From: an uncultured beta proteobacterium
GTDB taxonomy: Bacteria; Pseudomonadota; Gammaproteobacteria; Burkholderiales; Burkholderiaceae
Length of the DNA stretch: 8,572 nucleotides
Assembly (NCBI GenBank): GCA_903930665.1
Contig: CAIYZI010000109.1
Coordinates: forward strand, 1-8,572
Direction: 5' to 3'
Made by a program: the position numbers and the translations under genes
Shown here: in pieces, positions 7,290 through 8,572 of the stretch
Layout of the letters: each line of letters opens with the position of its first letter
Position numbering within the stretch: position 1 is the stretch's first letter
Notes under the pieces: model-generated
The model's input: only the letters and a program-made list of their open reading frames with translations
What the model was told of the DNA's origin: nothing
Database searches by the model: none

Positions 7290-7293
7290 TTTT

Positions 7294-7488
7294 ATGTTCG
7301 ATCTTCAGGTTTCCGGAATGACGTGCGGTGGATGTATTAATGCAGTTACAAGAGCGGTGCAGGCTCAGGATCCCCAAGCCAAGGTTTCGGCAGATTTAGC
7401 AACCCAAGTGGTGAGTCTAGATACCAGTCTTAGTCCTGAATTGGCTAGTCAGCTTATAGCAGATGCTGGCTTTCCAGTTATTGGCTAG
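7294..7488 (+). CDS. copZ: HMA-domain copper chaperone, CopZ-like
   Basis: A 64-residue cytosolic protein made of a single heavy-metal-associated domain (ferredoxin-like fold). The metal-binding loop is GMTCGGC at residues 8-14, with C11 and C14 as the Cu(I) ligands. The length is that of CopZ/Atx1 chaperones (about 65-70). It would bind Cu(I) and hand it to the HMA domain of the neighbouring CopA, whose loop is GMTCASC. ATG 7294 is chosen over the earlier in-frame TTG because a Shine-Dalgarno (AGGGG) precedes it and the domain begins immediately. It is divergent from copA, so the pair may share control from the 72-base gap. The next gene begins 66 bases downstream on the same strand, so weak co-transcription is possible, though no terminator hairpin is visible between them. 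The symbol is by family likeness; MerP-like metal binding other than copper cannot be excluded from the loop alone. Confidence 0.88.
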   Translation: MFDLQVSGMTCGGCINAVTRAVQAQDPQAKVSADLATQVVSLDTSLSPELASQLIADAGFPVIG

Positions 7489-7491
7489 TGA

Positions 7492-7519
7492 TTGTTTAGA
7501 ATGACGACAAATCTATCGT
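7492..7519 (+). promoter_or_regulatory. Possible sigma-70 promoter before the DUF47 gene
   Basis: TTGTTT (7492-7497) and TATCGT (7514-7519) are separated by 16 bases and lie about 35 bases before ATG 7555, a plausible placement for the phosphate genes. Both hexamers are imperfect. No Pho box (tandem CTGTCAT-like heptamers) is visible in the 66-base gap, so phosphate control through PhoB is not supported here. Confidence 0.22.
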
Positions 7520-7540
7520 TACCAGCAGTTTTTGTGTCCA

Positions 7541-7545
7541 AAGGA
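7541..7545 (+). promoter_or_regulatory. Ribosome binding site of the DUF47 gene
   Basis: AAGGA stands nine bases before ATG 7555, a good match and spacing. It supports this ATG as the true start. Confidence 0.65.
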
Positions 7546-7554
7546 TCGTGAACT

Positions 7555-8202
7555 ATGTTCTTCAGTAAGTTAATGCCTCACGACGGCAATTTCTTTGAAT
7601 TATTGAATCAGCATGCTGAGAGCGTAGTTTCTGCCTCCCAATCATTCTTAAAGTTTGTTGAGCACTACAACGACGAGGCCTTACGCGCTAGATATACGCA
7701 AGAAGTGGATAGTGCAGAGCATGCCGCTGATGACGTTGTGAAAGAGGTTAATCGCCGCCTGCATAAAACTTTCATTACCCCGATTGATCGAGATCAGATT
7801 TTCTCACTCATTAATACGATGGATGATGTCGCTGATTTGATTCAGAACGGTACTGAGGCGATGCATTTGTATGACGTAAAGCAAATGACCCCAGAGATGT
7901 TGAAGATGGCAGAGCTTTGTAATCAATGCTGCATTGGTATGAAAAATGCCGTAGCCACCCTAAAAGATATTTCGGACTCTGAAGTTGCTAAAGCGGCTTT
8001 GAAGACTTGCGATGAGATCGATCATCTTGAATCGGCTGCGGACCGTCTGCTATCTACTGCTATCACTAGACTATTCCGAGAAGAAATCGAAGTGCGTGAG
8101 CTGATTAAGTTACAACGCATTTATGAGTTACTCGAGGAAGTTACCGATAAATGTGAAGACGTTGCCAATTTGGTTGAAGGCATCGTTCTTGAAAATTCTT
8201 AA
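7555..8202 (+). CDS. DUF47 / PhoU-like protein paired with phosphate transporter
   Basis: A 215-residue, all-helical cytosolic protein of the DUF47 (UPF0111, PhoU_div) family, close to the usual length of about 205-215. Members are almost always encoded beside a PiT phosphate transporter and are thought to regulate it. That is family knowledge; the mechanism is not settled. The PhoU-like metal-binding pattern is visible: EHAAD at 55-59, TPIDRDQI at 75-82, MDDVADLI at 89-96, then the second-half counterparts EIDHLESAADRL at 154-165 and EEVTDKCEDVANL at 194-206. No signal peptide or membrane segment is seen. ATG 7555 follows a good ribosome site. The gene ends 11 bases before the PiT start, and the PiT ribosome site lies on its stop codon, so the two are translated as a pair. 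Confidence 0.93.
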   Translation: MFFSKLMPHDGNFFELLNQHAESVVSASQSFLKFVEHYNDEALRARYTQEVDSAEHAADDVVKEVNRRLHKTFITPIDRDQIFSLINTMDDVADLIQNGTEAMHLYDVKQMTPEMLKMAELCNQCCIGMKNAVATLKDISDSEVAKAALKTCDEIDHLESAADRLLSTAITRLFREEIEVRELIKLQRIYELLEEVTDKCEDVANLVEGIVLENS

Positions 8203-8204
8203 GG
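8201..8204 (+). promoter_or_regulatory. Ribosome binding site deciding the TTG start of the PiT gene
   Basis: AAGG overlaps the stop codon of the DUF47 gene and stands nine bases before TTG 8214. This supports the TTG; the first in-frame ATG (8283) has no such site and would cut into the first membrane helix. Confidence 0.6.
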
Positions 8205-8213
8205 CGAATTAAA

Positions 8214-8572
8214 TTGCCTGCAATTGAAGCTGCTTTCTGGGTAGTCGCGCTTTTGGTAGTGCTGGCTCTCGCATTTGATTTCATGAATGGTTTTCATGAT
8301 GCCGCCAACTCCATTGCTACAGTGGTTTCCACGGGTGTTTTAAAGCCTCAGCAAGCCGTTGTCTTTGCAGCCTTTTTTAATTTCCTTGCCGTCTTTATTT
8401 TTCATTTAAGCGTTGCAGCTACTGTAGGCAAGGGAATTGTTAACCCAGCCATCGTGGACTTGCATGTGATTTTTGGTGCTTTGGTTGGGGCTATTATTTG
8501 GAACATTGTCACTGGGCTTTATGGCATCCCTTCGAGCTCATCTCCCGCTTTATTTGTTGCCTTAGTTGTAGC
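8214..8572 (+). CDS. PiT-family inorganic phosphate transporter (partial, N-terminal)
   Basis: The first 119 codons of a low-affinity phosphate permease of the inner membrane (PiT/PHO4 family), which moves phosphate, often as a metal-phosphate complex, with protons. The gene continues past the right edge. The start is TTG 8214, supported by AAGG nine bases before it and by a full first hydrophobic helix (about residues 8-23). The family signature GFHDAANSIATVV is at 26-38, with D29 and N32 matching the conserved transport residues, and further helices lie at about 47-71 and 84-100. The second signature begins normally (GIPSSSS, 104-110) but then reads PALFVALVV where HALIGGLVG is expected. 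G101, in the usual NIVTW stretch, is also odd. Everything before about residue 100 looks ordinary. The gene belongs with the upstream DUF47 gene, the common PhoU-like/PiT pair. The symbol pitA is not given because the reading is partial. Confidence 0.92.
   Translation, partial: MPAIEAAFWVVALLVVLALAFDFMNGFHDAANSIATVVSTGVLKPQQAVVFAAFFNFLAVFIFHLSVAATVGKGIVNPAIVDLHVIFGALVGAIIWNIVTGLYGIPSSSSPALFVALVV

Noticed and set aside
7210..7293. Longer N-terminus of the copZ-like protein from TTG 7210
   Set aside because: It would overlap the copA start, adds residues unrelated to HMA proteins, and lacks a ribosome site, while ATG 7294 has AGGGG before it.
7462..7473. Small hairpin CTGGctttCCAG at the end of the copZ-like gene as a terminator
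   Set aside because: It has only four pairs, lies inside the coding sequence and has no T run after it.

Overview
The window looks like a chromosomal stretch from a low-to-mid GC betaproteobacterium. By eye the GC content is in the mid-40s, and protein style and gene content resemble freshwater Burkholderiaceae such as Polynucleobacter. The genus is an impression from the protein sequences, not a database result. No rRNA, tRNA, CRISPR array, insertion sequence or phage gene is visible. Coding density is very high, and no gap between genes exceeds about 75 bases.

Left part (1-4019, minus strand): a four-gene envelope operon, read right to left. It holds a GT-C integral membrane glycosyltransferase of the GT39/ArnT type, a flippase-like membrane protein of the LPG_synthase_TM family without an aminoacyl-transfer domain, a GT9 (heptosyltransferase-like) glycosyltransferase with a C-terminal cysteine cluster, and the first 49 codons of a membrane protein that is probably a PAP2-type lipid phosphatase. 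The last two genes overlap by one base (TAATG). Together these are plausible parts for making, moving and attaching a polyprenyl-linked sugar, or for modifying lipid A or LPS. The exact product is not known from the sequence.

Middle (4088-4924, plus strand): a DUF3047 lipoprotein with a clear lipobox, divergent from the envelope operon across about 70 bases and convergent with the copper ATPase gene.

Copper part (4951-7488): a Cu(I)-exporting P1B-type ATPase (copA) on the minus strand, divergent from a 64-residue HMA copper chaperone (copZ-like) on the plus strand. Only 72 bases separate them. This forms a small cytosolic copper efflux pair: the chaperone carries Cu(I), and the ATPase pumps it across the inner membrane.

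Right part (7555-8572, plus strand): a DUF47 PhoU-like regulator followed 11 bases later by the start of a PiT phosphate transporter. The transporter opens with TTG and runs off the window edge. Its last 20 residues depart from the usual PiT signature, either through real divergence or through base errors near the end of an assembled sequence.

The genes are recognisable families. The least explained elements are the envelope operon as a unit and the DUF3047 lipoprotein beside it.
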